Shown here: positions 25,660-34,357 of the stretch, in pieces
Layout of the letters: each line of letters starts with the position of its first letter
Numbering within the stretch: the stretch's first letter is position 1
Source of the DNA: Rhodospirillales bacterium
Lineage (GTDB): Bacteria; Pseudomonadota; Alphaproteobacteria; Reyranellales; Reyranellaceae
Length of the DNA: 64,000 nucleotides
Direction of reading: 5' to 3'
Assembly: GCA_016699855.1 (NCBI GenBank)
Contig: CP064988.1
Coordinates: 1,054,001-1,118,000 of the forward strand
Notes under the pieces: model-generated
Told to the model about the DNA's origin: nothing
Seen by the model: the letters and a program-made list of their open reading frames with translations, nothing else
Database searches by the model: none
Position numbers and translations under genes: made by a program

Positions 25660-25860
25660 CTGAACCTGTTCCCTCAAAGTTCCGCCGTGTGGCCCCGTCG
25701 GACCGGCCGGAATCCGGCATGGCCGATCGGGTACTTCCTCAAGCGCATCAACTATATACAGGATAATTGCTGCTATCGCACTTGAGATACGGAAGACCGC
25801 GTGCGGCCGCCGGCCGACCCCGGCGGGGTCGAACGCCAACCGTCGACCGATGCCCGCGGA

Positions 25861-26445
25861 TCATGGCCGCGTGGCGGCTGGATCGCGTCGTGCCGCCGAG
25901 TTGGCGATCTTCACGTCGAACACGCCGCAGGCGATGCGTCCGCCACCGCCGCCCAACGGCTGCGGCTTGTCGTCGAAATTGTCGCCGTTGGCGTGGATGA
26001 TCAGCGACCGGCCGCGCAGATCGGCCACCTTCAGCCGCGGCGCCAGCAGCTTGGCCGAGGCGGCGCCGTCCTTGTCGGCCACGAGCGGAGGCAGATCGCC
26101 GAGATGGCCGTCGTGCTGGTGCGGCCCGCGGTGCGCCTTGGTGCCTTTGGGGTCGTAGTGGCCGCCGGCGGCGAGGCCGGGCACCATCTTGCCGTCCTGC
26201 GCGGCGGCGGCGCAGCTCGGATTCTCATGGACGTGGAAGCCGTGCGGCCCCGGCGGCAGGCCCTTCAACTTCGGGTCGATCGCGAGGCCGTGCGGGGTGT
26301 CGGTGAACACCACCGTGCCGAGCGGCGCGCCGGAACCCTTCTCCGAGATCTCGATCACCGCGACCGTCGTGCTCTGTTGCGCCGACGCGGTCCCGGCGTA
26401 GGCCGCGAGCGCGCCCGCGATCAGGGTCGTCATGGAAATGCGCAT
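25861..26445 (-). CDS. sodC: Copper/zinc superoxide dismutase
   Basis: Periplasmic Cu/Zn superoxide dismutase (194 residues) with a signal peptide (MRISMTTLIAGALAAYAGTA). Metal ligands are visible in GFHVHENPSC, GGHYDPKGTKAHRGPHQHDGH, DLPPLVAD and SLIIHANGDN; the structural disulfide cysteines are in NPSC and RIACGVFD. It removes superoxide outside the cytoplasm. ATG 26445 follows a GGAGAC ribosome site. The C-terminus has a short extra SAARRDPAATRP tail. Confidence 0.95.
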   Translation of the reverse strand: MRISMTTLIAGALAAYAGTASAQQSTTVAVIEISEKGSGAPLGTVVFTDTPHGLAIDPKLKGLPPGPHGFHVHENPSCAAAAQDGKMVPGLAAGGHYDPKGTKAHRGPHQHDGHLGDLPPLVADKDGAASAKLLAPRLKVADLRGRSLIIHANGDNFDDKPQPLGGGGGRIACGVFDVKIANSAARRDPAATRP

Positions 26446-26699
26446 GGTCGTCTCCTTCGGATCGGACGGGCGTGTCGCGTTCAATGAACACCGGGGACCA
26501 TCGGATATTCCGCCGGGCCCGCCGCGCCGTCGCGATTCCGGCCGGCGCCGGCCACCTGCGCGCGGCGATGTTCGTCGTCTCCTCCCTTCTCCCTCGGAGA
26601 CGCGGGAAGACGGGAGGAGAACGCGGCATCTCCGCCGCCGCGGACGCAAACGGGGCGGAAGGCCGTCGCCTTCCGCCCCGGCCGTCGTCGAAGGCGACG

Positions 26700-27287
26700 C
26701 TAGGCCGCGCGGTCGCGGCGCGCGCGCTCGAGCTCGGCGTCCGTCGGCTGGTACGCCGGCGCGTCGGGATCGAACGTCTTCCAGCCGCCCTTCATGTACT
26801 CGCCCCGGCGGATGGCCGGGTCGATCGGCTTGTAGCGGTCCAGCGCGGCCTTGGCACGGCCGACCAGGTCGTCGCGGACGCGCGCGGTCACGAGCGTGCC
26901 GCCACGACGGATCGACTCCGAGTAGACGTGCGCGTGCTCCTCCGGCTCGCCCGAGTCGATCAGCGCGCCGACGATGCCGCCGGCGGTCGCGCCGGCCGCG
27001 ACGCCGACCGCGGTCGCCGCCAGCCAGCCCGCCGCCACGACCGGCCCGAGGCCGGGGATGGCGAGCAGGCCGAGGCCCGCGAGCAACCCGGCGCCGCCGC
27101 CGATGGCGCCACCGACGCCCGCGCCGGCCGCCGCTTTCGACGTCTCGTCGACGTCGGCGCGGCCGGCGCTGACGTGGCGGTTGGCCACCATGCTGATGTC
27201 GGCCGACGGCACGCCGTCGGATTCTAGCGCCTGCACCGCCGATTTGGCCTGCTCGTAGGTGTCGTAGACGCGGCTCACTGTTTTCAT
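26700..27287 (-). CDS. General stress protein 17M-like / glycine-zipper membrane protein
   Basis: A 195-residue protein. Its N-terminal 50 residues (TVSRVYDTYEQAKSAVQALE, ADISMVANR) match the general stress protein 17M (YflT) domain; the centre (about 58-110) is a Gly/Ala-rich glycine-zipper membrane segment (GGAIGGGAGLLAGLGLLAIP); the C-terminal part (HAHVYSESIRRGGTLVTARV) is a soluble ferredoxin-like repeat. Such proteins are induced by osmotic or oxidative stress; their biochemical role is unknown. A C-terminal acidic/basic helix ends the protein. Confidence 0.82.
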   Translation of the reverse strand: MKTVSRVYDTYEQAKSAVQALESDGVPSADISMVANRHVSAGRADVDETSKAAAGAGVGGAIGGGAGLLAGLGLLAIPGLGPVVAAGWLAATAVGVAAGATAGGIVGALIDSGEPEEHAHVYSESIRRGGTLVTARVRDDLVGRAKAALDRYKPIDPAIRRGEYMKGGWKTFDPDAPAYQPTDAELERARRDRAA

Positions 27288-27317
27288 GGGTCTGATCCTT
27301 TCAGCGCATCGCGCTTG

Positions 27318-27779
27318 CTAGCTGGCGGGCTGGCCGACGACGTTGCCCTTGAAGTCGACGGCGATCGAAACCGTCTTGCCGTCCTGCGTGGCGGTGCCCC
27401 GCCAGATGCCGTCGGCGTCCTTGGCCAGCGCCGACACGCCGGCGTAGCCCTCGGCCGCCGCGCGGTCCCTGGCCTGCGCCTCGGTGAAGCTGTTGGCGCC
27501 CTTCAGCGGCGCGCCGGCGTCGACCGTGCGGCGCGCGAAGACGTCGGCCTTGCAGGAATCCATGAACGCGGCCTGCGTCAGCCTGCCGTCGGCCGGCGGC
27601 GCGCGGTCGCGGATGCGCATCGCGGCCGTGTAGCGCGTGGTCTCCATGTCGGACAGGACGCCGTCGGCGTTGACGTCGGCCTTCTTCCACATGTCCTGGC
27701 ACTCCGCGTCGGTCGCGGCGTAGGCGGCCGGCGCGAGGCAGATCGCGGCGACGGCGGCGATTCCGAGAATTCGTCTCAT
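27318..27779 (-). CDS. Exported EF-hand-like protein
   Basis: A 153-residue periplasmic protein with a clean signal peptide (MRRILGIAAVAAICLAPAAY, cleavage after AYA). The mature N-terminus has an EF-hand-like loop ADVNADGVLSDME (D-x-N-x-D-G-x-L-x-x-x-E) after a Trp/Lys helix, then a less complete second copy (ADGRLTQAAFMDSC), and a C-terminal beta segment (WRGTATQDGKTVSIAVDFKG) like PepSY-type or BLUF-associated stress proteins. Two cysteines could form a disulfide. A calcium-binding role is an inference from the loop alone. Confidence 0.7.
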   Translation of the reverse strand: MRRILGIAAVAAICLAPAAYAATDAECQDMWKKADVNADGVLSDMETTRYTAAMRIRDRAPPADGRLTQAAFMDSCKADVFARRTVDAGAPLKGANSFTEAQARDRAAAEGYAGVSALAKDADGIWRGTATQDGKTVSIAVDFKGNVVGQPAS

Positions 27780-27938
27780 ACTTCTTCCCTCCGGTGAGAA
27801 CGGTCCGAGCGGACAGCGCGGCCTGTGCCCGACCCAACGTCCGGTCGCGCCGGTGGTTCCGGGGCAGGAACCACCGCGGGGACGTGGCGTTTCGATCCAG
27901 TGGCGCCCCGCGCCGGCAACCCGAGGGGACGTGAGCGC

Positions 27939-28388
27939 ATGCCCTCCACCGTCGAGCGCGTGGCGAGGAACACCAGGGACGGCGCGAACCAGCGCATCCG
28001 TCGGCGCACCGCCGAGCGGCTCGCGCACTACATCGCCCACACGCGCGAGATTCCGCGCCGCCTGCGCGAGCTCGACGCGGAGTGGGACATCGAGCGCGTG
28101 CTGGAGGCGAACGCCGCGTCCGTCACCCTGGCCGGCGTCGTCCTCGCGGGCCTCGACCGCCGCTGGCTGGCGCTCCCGGCGCTGGTCGCGGCGTTCCTCT
28201 TCCAGCACGCCGCGCAGGGATGGTGTCCGCCGCTGCCGGTGCTGCGCGAACTCGGATTCCGCACCGCGCGCGAGATCGAGATCGAGCGAGTCGCGCTCAA
28301 GCTGCTGCGCGGCGATTTCGACGTCGACACGGTCTCCGGCACCACGGCCGAGAACGCCGAGGCCGCGATCGCGGCGGCGACGGCGTGA
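27939..28388 (+). CDS. DUF2892-family (YgaP-like) inner-membrane protein
   Basis: A 149-residue protein: basic amphipathic N-terminus, two short helices (about 62-88: VTLAGVVLAGLDRRWLALPA, LVAAFLFQHAAQ) and the family signature GWCPPLPVLRELGFRTAREI. The C-terminal VALKLLRGDF is also typical. The family is often associated with rhodanese or sulfur/redox genes; no such gene is nearby. Overlaps or abuts the next gene at 28385-28412, so the two are likely co-transcribed. Confidence 0.72.
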   Translation: MPSTVERVARNTRDGANQRIRRRTAERLAHYIAHTREIPRRLRELDAEWDIERVLEANAASVTLAGVVLAGLDRRWLALPALVAAFLFQHAAQGWCPPLPVLRELGFRTAREIEIERVALKLLRGDFDVDTVSGTTAENAEAAIAAATA

Positions 28389-28411
28389 CGCGCGCGACCA
28401 CGGAGGCTTCG

Positions 28412-28927
28412 ATGGAAGACCGGATTCTCGCGGCCCTCGCCGCGCTCGGCGGACCGGACCGCGGCGTCGTGCGTCAGCAGGCGTTGCGCGAACGCATCGG
28501 CGCCGCCGGGGCGCGGTCGGCGCGCCTCCTCAAGGCGCTCGCCGACGACCGGCTGCTGACGATCGACGACGACAGCGGCGACCTGCGCATCACGGCGGCG
28601 GGCCTCGCGCGCACCACGCCACCCACCGCCGCCGCCGCACCGCCGCTCGACTCGGGAATCGCCGCGGCGCGGTGCGCGCTACCGACGGCCGGCGGCGGTT
28701 CGGCGCGTGCGGCGACCGCCGCGGCCGCGATGCCGGCGGCGGACCCGGTCGCCGCTCCCGCGCTCGGCGCCGGCCTCGCCTCCGCGCCGCAACCGCCGCC
28801 ACAGGCGACGTGGCCGATGTCGATGATGGACGCCGCGCGGCCAGCGCCGATCCCCGCCCCCGGAACCGAACCCGTGATGGGCCGGCCCGGGCAGACGACG
28901 GGGCGCGCGAAGCCGAAGCCGTCGTAG
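28412..28927 (+). CDS. Hypothetical protein, Ala/Pro-rich with possible winged-helix N-terminus
   Basis: No family recognised. The first 70 residues (EDRILAALAALGGPDRGVVR, AARLLKALADDRLLTIDD, GDLRITAAGLARTT) are consistent with a winged-helix DNA-binding fold, but without a database search this is a shape argument only. The remainder is low-complexity Ala/Pro/Met, ending GRAKPKPS. ATG 28412 has GGAGG upstream; a GTG at 28385 overlapping the previous stop is an alternative start. The low-complexity tail makes the exact protein end credible but its function obscure. Confidence 0.5.
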   Translation: MEDRILAALAALGGPDRGVVRQQALRERIGAAGARSARLLKALADDRLLTIDDDSGDLRITAAGLARTTPPTAAAAPPLDSGIAAARCALPTAGGGSARAATAAAAMPAADPVAAPALGAGLASAPQPPPQATWPMSMMDAARPAPIPAPGTEPVMGRPGQTTGRAKPKPS

Positions 28928-28964
28928 ATGCGCGCCACGCGTACGCCCGCGGCGCGTGAGCTCG

Positions 28965-28996
28965 ATTTGCTCGCTCCGCTTGCGGGGCGAGCAAAT
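28965..28996. terminator. Hairpin downstream of 28412-28927
   Basis: Perfect 10-bp stem ATTTGCTCGC / GCGAGCAAAT with a 12-base loop, 38 bases after the stop and convergent with the M48 gene. A second, smaller stem CCTCCGG-TTTTT-CCGGAGG follows at 29039-29057. Together they probably end transcription from both sides. The rest of the 28928-29201 gap shows no gene. Confidence 0.5.
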
Positions 28997-29201
28997 GGCA
29001 ACAACCGTGCCAATCGCTTTGACCCACCGCGCACGGCACCTCCGGTTTTTCCGGAGGATGACCCACACCGCTTCCTATAAGACGATTTCCGGTCCTATAG
29101 GACGCGCCCGCCGTCCTGCCCGGATCGTGTGACCCGCCTATGGGCGCATCACACGGCGTTCCCGCCACATTTCCGCCACGCGCCGATTGGCCGCCTCGGT
29201 C

Positions 29202-30389
29202 CTACTTGCACACCGCGCGGACGGCGGTCCATTCGCGGGCGGTCATGACCGGCAGGCCGGTCGGCGGCCGGCGCGTCGTCTCCATGCGCTCGCGGGTCGG
29301 CGGGTGGGTCGAGAAGATGCCGGCCTCGGCGGCGGCGTCGCGTTCGCGCCGCTCCGTCTCGGCCTTGGTCTCCTTGCCGTCCTTGCCGCTGCCGGGCCGC
29401 GCCGGATCGGCCTTGGGATCGGTCTTGCCGCCGGCCTTGACCGGCGGCCGGTTCTGCATGTCCAGCAGCTTGCCGAAGAAGCCCGACAACCCGTCGGCCC
29501 GCATGCCCAGCTTGTCGAGCAGCTCCAGCGCCGTCTTGTCGGCCTGGCGCTCGGCCTCGCGGCCGTGGCGCAGCGCCAGCAGCACGCCGCCGGCGCCGCC
29601 GACCATCGACAGGTCGCCGGAATAGCCGCCGGTGACGAGGCGCAGCGCCATGTCGAAGCCGTAGGCGCGCAGCAGCGCCTGCATCGAGTGGTGGTGCACG
29701 ATGTGGCCGAGCTCGTGGCCGAGCACGCCGGCGACCTCCTCCGGCCCGGCCGCCTTGTCGATCAAGCCCGAGAAGACGACCATGCGGCCGCCGGGCACGG
29801 CGAAGGCGTTGACGACCTTGTTGCTGACCACGGTGACGTCGACCTTGCGGTCGTAGCTCGAGACCTGCTGCAGGCGGTCGACGAGGAGCTGCAGCGCCGC
29901 CAGCCCCTCGGGATTGCGGCACTGGCGCATGTCCGCGATCATCGAATCGACCACGGAATCGCCCAGCGAGCGCTGCCAGGCGTGCGGCACGAACGGCGCG
30001 GCGTAGTGCGGCGCGGTCTCGAGGGCCACGGCGAAGGCGCCGATCGTGGCGGCGATTCCCAGGGCGAGGCCGGCCAGCGCCGGCGCGATGCGGGTGCGCC
30101 GGGGCGCGACGCGGGCGAGGTTCGCCGTCAGCCCGGCGATCGCGCCGCGCAGCTCGGAATCCTCGACCGCCAGCCGCGCGCCGGGCTGTCCCGCCCACAC
30201 CATCAGCGCGTGCGGCTCGTGCTCGGCGTCGGAGGCGACCTCGATCTCGCCGGACGGCCAGCGCGCCAGCACCTTGCCGTCGGGCGCGACCGCGAACAGC
30301 TCGGTCGGCGTGGCGCGCACCGAGACCTCGTGCGCGACCGGATGGTGGCCGTCGTAGAAGCGGGCGTTGGTCGGAATGGTGTCGGTCAT
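29202..30389 (-). CDS. M48-family zinc metalloprotease
   Basis: A 395-residue membrane-associated protease. An N-terminal soluble domain (about 1-95) is followed by a transmembrane helix (ALAGLALGIAATIGAFAVAL, about 104-123) and the M48 catalytic domain: VVSNKVVNAFAVPGGRMVVF, the zinc motif HELGHIVHHH at about residue 233 and the third-ligand glutamate region AERQADKTALELL. Near the C-terminus a Lys/Asp-rich insert precedes FSTHPPTRERME, the usual M48 ending. It resembles BepA/HtpX-like quality-control peptidases. Shares strand and a short gap with the DUF898 gene upstream. Confidence 0.9.
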   Translation of the reverse strand: MTDTIPTNARFYDGHHPVAHEVSVRATPTELFAVAPDGKVLARWPSGEIEVASDAEHEPHALMVWAGQPGARLAVEDSELRGAIAGLTANLARVAPRRTRIAPALAGLALGIAATIGAFAVALETAPHYAAPFVPHAWQRSLGDSVVDSMIADMRQCRNPEGLAALQLLVDRLQQVSSYDRKVDVTVVSNKVVNAFAVPGGRMVVFSGLIDKAAGPEEVAGVLGHELGHIVHHHSMQALLRAYGFDMALRLVTGGYSGDLSMVGGAGGVLLALRHGREAERQADKTALELLDKLGMRADGLSGFFGKLLDMQNRPPVKAGGKTDPKADPARPGSGKDGKETKAETERRERDAAAEAGIFSTHPPTRERMETTRRPPTGLPVMTAREWTAVRAVCK

Positions 30390-30405
30390 GGCGGCCTCCG
30401 CCGCG

Positions 30406-31815
30406 TCACACGATGCCGGTGTCGAACAGGTCGAGCAGGCCCTCGCCCATCGCCGGTCCCTGCGCCATGGCCTGCGCCACGGCCCCGGTGTCGATGCGGC
30501 CGTAGATCCAGAACTGGCTGGCGACCAGCTTGGCCGAACGGTGCAGCACCCACGGCCAGCCGAAGCCCAGGGTGAACAGCAGGATCACCCAGTTGAAGAC
30601 GATGAAGCCCCACATCTGCCATGTGGTGACGCCGGTGCCGAAATACACCCGGTCGTGCCAGGCGCGCGACACGACGTAGCGCATCGAATAGGCCTGGTAC
30701 CAGCAGCGCAGCGGCAGGATCAGCACGCCGATCATGGCGTAGAGCGCGATCGCCACCAGGAAGATGACGATCAGCGTCATCGGCGTGGGGTGCGCCAGCC
30801 GCTCCTGGATCGCCTCCCATCCGCCGAGCCGCTCGATCAGGTCGGCGAACCCGCCGATGATGGCGATGGTGACGCCGATCAGCACCATCCAGGCGAGGAT
30901 GTTGAGGAAGTAGAAGCCGATGAAGCGGCCGTAGATGTCGCCGGCGTTGCCGGAGAAGCCGAACTTGAGCTGGCCGTAGGTGGCGTTGGCGACGCGGTAG
31001 CGCGTGGTCACGATGTCGACGATCGGCGTCAGCAGGCGCATGCACAGCGCGTTGGCGAATCCGAGGCCGATCGACATGCCGGCGTATTTCCACGCCGAGC
31101 CGCCCATGCCGGCGCGGATGCCGCGCCAGCGCGTGCGGCTGAGCTTGTAGCGCATGCCCGCGTACTGGCCGGCGGCCAGCAGCGGATAGCCGACCAGGAT
31201 CAGCGTCCAGGTGACCACGTCGGCGGCGTCGACCGTCTGGAGGATGTTGTCGCGGCCGAACAGGTAGAGGCCGCCGACCAGCAGGCCGCTGCCGAGCAGC
31301 AGGAACCCCATGCCGGTGAGGAAGCCGAGGAACAGTTCGACGCCGCGGCCGCGGTATTCGAACCGGTCGCCGACGATGGAGAAATGCGACCACAGGTACC
31401 GCCGCACGCGGGTGCGCGCCCAGAACCGGTAGACGCCCAGTGTCAGCATGGTGAGCAGCAGGGCGCGCAGATAGACGAGGTAGAGCTCGCCCAGCTTGCC
31501 GTCGTACTCCAGCTTGACCGCCGGCACCGGCTCGGGCGGCGGCTGCGGCGCGGCGTAGCCGTAGGGATAGGGATACTGGCCGGGGTACCCCGGCCCCTGC
31601 GGCGGGTAGTAGCCCATCGGCGGCGCCTGGCCGGGATAGACCGGCGGCGGCACCTGCCCGGGCTGATACGCGGGTGGCGGCGGCACGGCGGGCGGATGCG
31701 CCGCGTATTCGGGCGCGTAGCCCGGCGGCGGGGCGGCGCCGGCGTGCGGCTCGGCGGCGTAGGCGTGCGGACCGATGGCGTAGGCCTGACCCGGTGGGGT
31801 CCCTGCCCGGCCCAT
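30406..31815 (-). CDS. DUF898 (YjgN-like) multi-pass membrane protein
   Basis: At least 469 residues: a Pro/Gly/Tyr-rich cytosolic N-terminus (repeats of PPPGYAPEYAAHPPAVPPPP style) and a C-terminal DUF898 domain with about eight helices, e.g. LYLVYLRALLLTMLTLGVYR, WARTRVRRYLWSHFSIVGDR and the family words RYKLSRTRWRGIR and FTLGFGWPW. Function unknown. ATG 31815 is the first start in this frame. A further Pro/Ala-rich coding stretch, beginning with GTG at 32012 (TTDSSSTPPGGTPP), continues in another frame and would join if one C were added to a CCCC run at about 31796-31799, so the true N-terminus may be 65 residues longer. Confidence 0.78.
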   Translation of the reverse strand: MGRAGTPPGQAYAIGPHAYAAEPHAGAAPPPGYAPEYAAHPPAVPPPPAYQPGQVPPPVYPGQAPPMGYYPPQGPGYPGQYPYPYGYAAPQPPPEPVPAVKLEYDGKLGELYLVYLRALLLTMLTLGVYRFWARTRVRRYLWSHFSIVGDRFEYRGRGVELFLGFLTGMGFLLLGSGLLVGGLYLFGRDNILQTVDAADVVTWTLILVGYPLLAAGQYAGMRYKLSRTRWRGIRAGMGGSAWKYAGMSIGLGFANALCMRLLTPIVDIVTTRYRVANATYGQLKFGFSGNAGDIYGRFIGFYFLNILAWMVLIGVTIAIIGGFADLIERLGGWEAIQERLAHPTPMTLIVIFLVAIALYAMIGVLILPLRCWYQAYSMRYVVSRAWHDRVYFGTGVTTWQMWGFIVFNWVILLFTLGFGWPWVLHRSAKLVASQFWIYGRIDTGAVAQAMAQGPAMGEGLLDLFDTGIV

Positions 31816-32012
31816 GGCGTGCCCTGCGGGGCGCCCGGCGCGCTCGCCGGCGTCGCGCCCGCCACGCGGGTGGCGGCATCGTCGGCGGGAGCCGCGGCGG
31901 CCAGCGTCGCGGCCGAGGCGGACGGCGCGGCCGGCGTCAGCCATTGCGGGCCGGCGGGACCGGCCGGTGGCGGCGTGCCGCCCGGGGGCGTCGATGATGA
32001 ATCCGTGGTCAC
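31796..32012 (-). pseudogene. Out-of-frame N-terminal extension of the DUF898 gene
   Basis: Reading leftward from GTG 32012 the frame gives TTDSSSTPPGGTPPPAGPAG and continues Ala/Pro-rich to GTPWAGQGP, then loses sense at a CCCC run. Adding one base there restores GQAYAIGPHAYAAEPHAG and the DUF898 domain. This is a one-base indel in a homopolymer: a sequencing error, a real mutation or a slippage switch. Low-complexity composition makes certainty impossible. Confidence 0.5.
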
Positions 32013-32256
32013 GCCCTTGTCCCATTCCGCGAAGCGTCGCGCATGATCGCGCAGGCGGCGCGGCACCACAACAGCGCGTCGCGGGCGGCGCCGTGACGAC
32101 GCGCGGCCCGCGTCGTCTCCGCCGCACGTGCGAAGGATCGGGAAGTTACAGAATTCGCCATTCCACGGGCAACATATCGCCAATCATGTTGCATCGCAGC
32201 ACGAATCGACGTAGGCGTGGTGCCGGACTTCTTTCCGACCTTCGGGGCCTGCGACC

Positions 32257-34257
32257 ATGACCGACGCGAAACCCACCGCGGCCGCCGCGACGAAGGATCG
32301 CCCATGGTTGATCCGGACCTATTCCGGACACTCGACGGCGAAGATCTCCAACGAGCTCTACCGCAAGAACCTGGCGCGCGGGCAGACCGGGTTGAGCATC
32401 GCCTTCGATCTGCCGACCCAGACCGGCTACGACAGCGACCATCCGCTGGCCAAGGGCGAGGTCGGCAAGGTCGGCGTGCCGGTGTCGCATCTCGGCGACA
32501 TGCGGACGCTGCTCGACGGCATCCCGCTCGACCGCATGAACACGTCGATGACGATCAACGCGCCGGCCGCCTGGCTGCTGGCGCTCTACGTCGCGGTCGC
32601 CGAGAAGCAGGGCGTGCCGAGGGCGGCGCTGCAGGGCACGACGCAGAACGACATCGTCAAGGAGTACCTGTCGCGCGGGACGTACATCTTCCCGCCCGAG
32701 CCGTCGCTCAAGCTGACCGCCGACACGATCGCGTTCTCGGTGCGCGACGCGCCGAAGTGGAACCCGATGAACGTGTGCAGCTACCACCTGCAGGAGGCGG
32801 GTGCCACCCCCGTGCAGGAGCTGGCCTACGCGCTGGCGGACGCCGTGGCCGTGCTCGACACCGTGAAGGCCGCCGGACAGTTGACGGCGTCGGAGTTCCC
32901 GCAGGTGTTCGGGCGCATCAGTTTCTTCTGCAACGCAGGCGTCCGCTTCGTGACGGAGATGTGCAAGATGCGCGCCTTCGCCGAGCTGTGGGACGAGCTG
33001 GCGCTGAAGCGTTATGGCGTCGAGGATCCGAAGCACCGTCTGTTCCGCTACGGCGTCCAGGTCAACTCGCTGGGCCTCACCGAGCAGCAGCCCGAGAACA
33101 ACGTCTACCGCATCCTGCTGGAGATGCTCGCGGTCGTGCTGTCGAAGAACGCGCGCGCCCGCTCGGTGCAGCTGCCGGCGTGGAACGAGGCGCTCGGCCT
33201 GCCGCGGCCGTGGGACCAGCAATGGTCGCTGCGCCTGCAGCAGATCGTGGCGCACGAGACCGATCTGCTGGAGTTCGGCGACATCTTCGACGGCAGCGTC
33301 GAGATCGCGCGCAAGGTCGGCGAGCTGAAGGACGAGGCGCGCGCCGAGCTGGCGCGGATCGACGCGATGGGCGGCGCGGTCGCCGCCGTCGAGGCCGGCT
33401 ACATGAAGCAGCGCCTCGTCGAGTCCAACATGCGCCGCATCGCCGCGATCGAGAGCGGCGCGCAGACCGTGGTCGGCGTCAACGCCTTCACCGAGGGCGA
33501 GACCTCGCCGCTGTCGGCCGGCGAGGGCGCGATCCTCACCGTCGATCCGGACGTCGAGCGCGAGCAGGTCGGCCAGCTCAAGGCGTGGCGCGCGGCGCGC
33601 GACGCGGCGGCCGCCGGCGCCGCGCTCAAATCGCTGCGCGACGCCGCGCGCGAGGGACGCAACGTGATGGAGCCGTCGATCGCCTGCGCCCACGCCGGCG
33701 TCACGACGGGCGAGTGGGCCCAGTGCCTGCGCGAGATCTTCGGCGAGTACCGCGCGCCGACCGGCGTCGGCCGCGCCGCCGCGCTGGGCGGCGACACGCT
33801 CGAGCCGGTGCGCCGCGAGGTCGACGCGGTGTCGAAGTCGCTCGGCCGCCGCGTCAAGATCCTGGTCGGCAAGCCCGGACTCGACGGCCACAGCAACGGC
33901 GCCGAGCAGATCGCCGTGCGCGCGCGCGACTGCGGCATGGAGGTGGTCTACGAGGGCATCCGCCTGACGCCCGCGCGCATCGTCAACGCCGCGCTCGAGG
34001 AGGGCGTGCACGTCGTCGGCCTCTCGATCCTGTCGGGCAGCCACGTGCCGCTGGTCGCCGAGGTGATGGCGGGCATGCGCGCCGCCGGCCTCGCCGACGT
34101 GCCGGTCGTGGTCGGCGGCATCATCCCGCCGGACGACGCCGACGCGTTGCGCAGATCCGGCGTGGCCCGCGTCTACACGCCCAAGGACTACGACATCACC
34201 GCGATCATGAAGGACATCGTCGGCGTCGTCGCCGCCGGCGCCCGCAAGGCGGCGTAG
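32257..34257 (+). CDS. ecm: Ethylmalonyl-CoA mutase (B12-dependent, single-chain)
   Basis: A 666-residue adenosylcobalamin-dependent mutase that turns (2R)-ethylmalonyl-CoA into (2S)-methylsuccinyl-CoA. The catalytic barrel starts RTYSGHSTAKISNELYRKNL with TGLSIAFDLPTQTGYDSDHP and MNTSMTINAPAAWLLALYVA; the C-terminal B12-binding domain has KPGLDGHSNGAEQIAVRARD with the cobalt-ligand histidine near residue 545, then GLSILSGSH and VVVGGIIPPDDA. Single-chain form and length (650-680) match Ecm rather than the 710+ residue methylmalonyl-CoA mutases, and its window-mates ccr and mcd support it. A methylmalonyl-CoA mutase is the main alternative. Monocistronic; the next gene starts 100 bp later. 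Confidence 0.85.
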   Translation: MTDAKPTAAAATKDRPWLIRTYSGHSTAKISNELYRKNLARGQTGLSIAFDLPTQTGYDSDHPLAKGEVGKVGVPVSHLGDMRTLLDGIPLDRMNTSMTINAPAAWLLALYVAVAEKQGVPRAALQGTTQNDIVKEYLSRGTYIFPPEPSLKLTADTIAFSVRDAPKWNPMNVCSYHLQEAGATPVQELAYALADAVAVLDTVKAAGQLTASEFPQVFGRISFFCNAGVRFVTEMCKMRAFAELWDELALKRYGVEDPKHRLFRYGVQVNSLGLTEQQPENNVYRILLEMLAVVLSKNARARSVQLPAWNEALGLPRPWDQQWSLRLQQIVAHETDLLEFGDIFDGSVEIARKVGELKDEARAELARIDAMGGAVAAVEAGYMKQRLVESNMRRIAAIESGAQTVVGVNAFTEGETSPLSAGEGAILTVDPDVEREQVGQLKAWRAARDAAAAGAALKSLRDAAREGRNVMEPSIACAHAGVTTGEWAQCLREIFGEYRAPTGVGRAAALGGDTLEPVRREVDAVSKSLGRRVKILVGKPGLDGHSNGAEQIAVRARDCGMEVVYEGIRLTPARIVNAALEEGVHVVGLSILSGSHVPLVAEVMAGMRAAGLADVPVVVGGIIPPDDADALRRSGVARVYTPKDYDITAIMKDIVGVVAAGARKAA

Positions 34258-34357
34258 CGCGCGGCGTCCGCCGCCCGCTCTTGCCAAAGCCGGCGGGAAG
34301 CGGAACCATCGCCGGCGGTGGCGTCGCCGGACCGCCGCCCGCCGGGAGTCCGAGAGC

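Noticed and set aside
26446..26699. Intergenic frames between sodC and the general stress gene
   Set aside because: Several overlapping frames exist, but none has a ribosome site or recognisable content. The region probably holds the sodC promoter.
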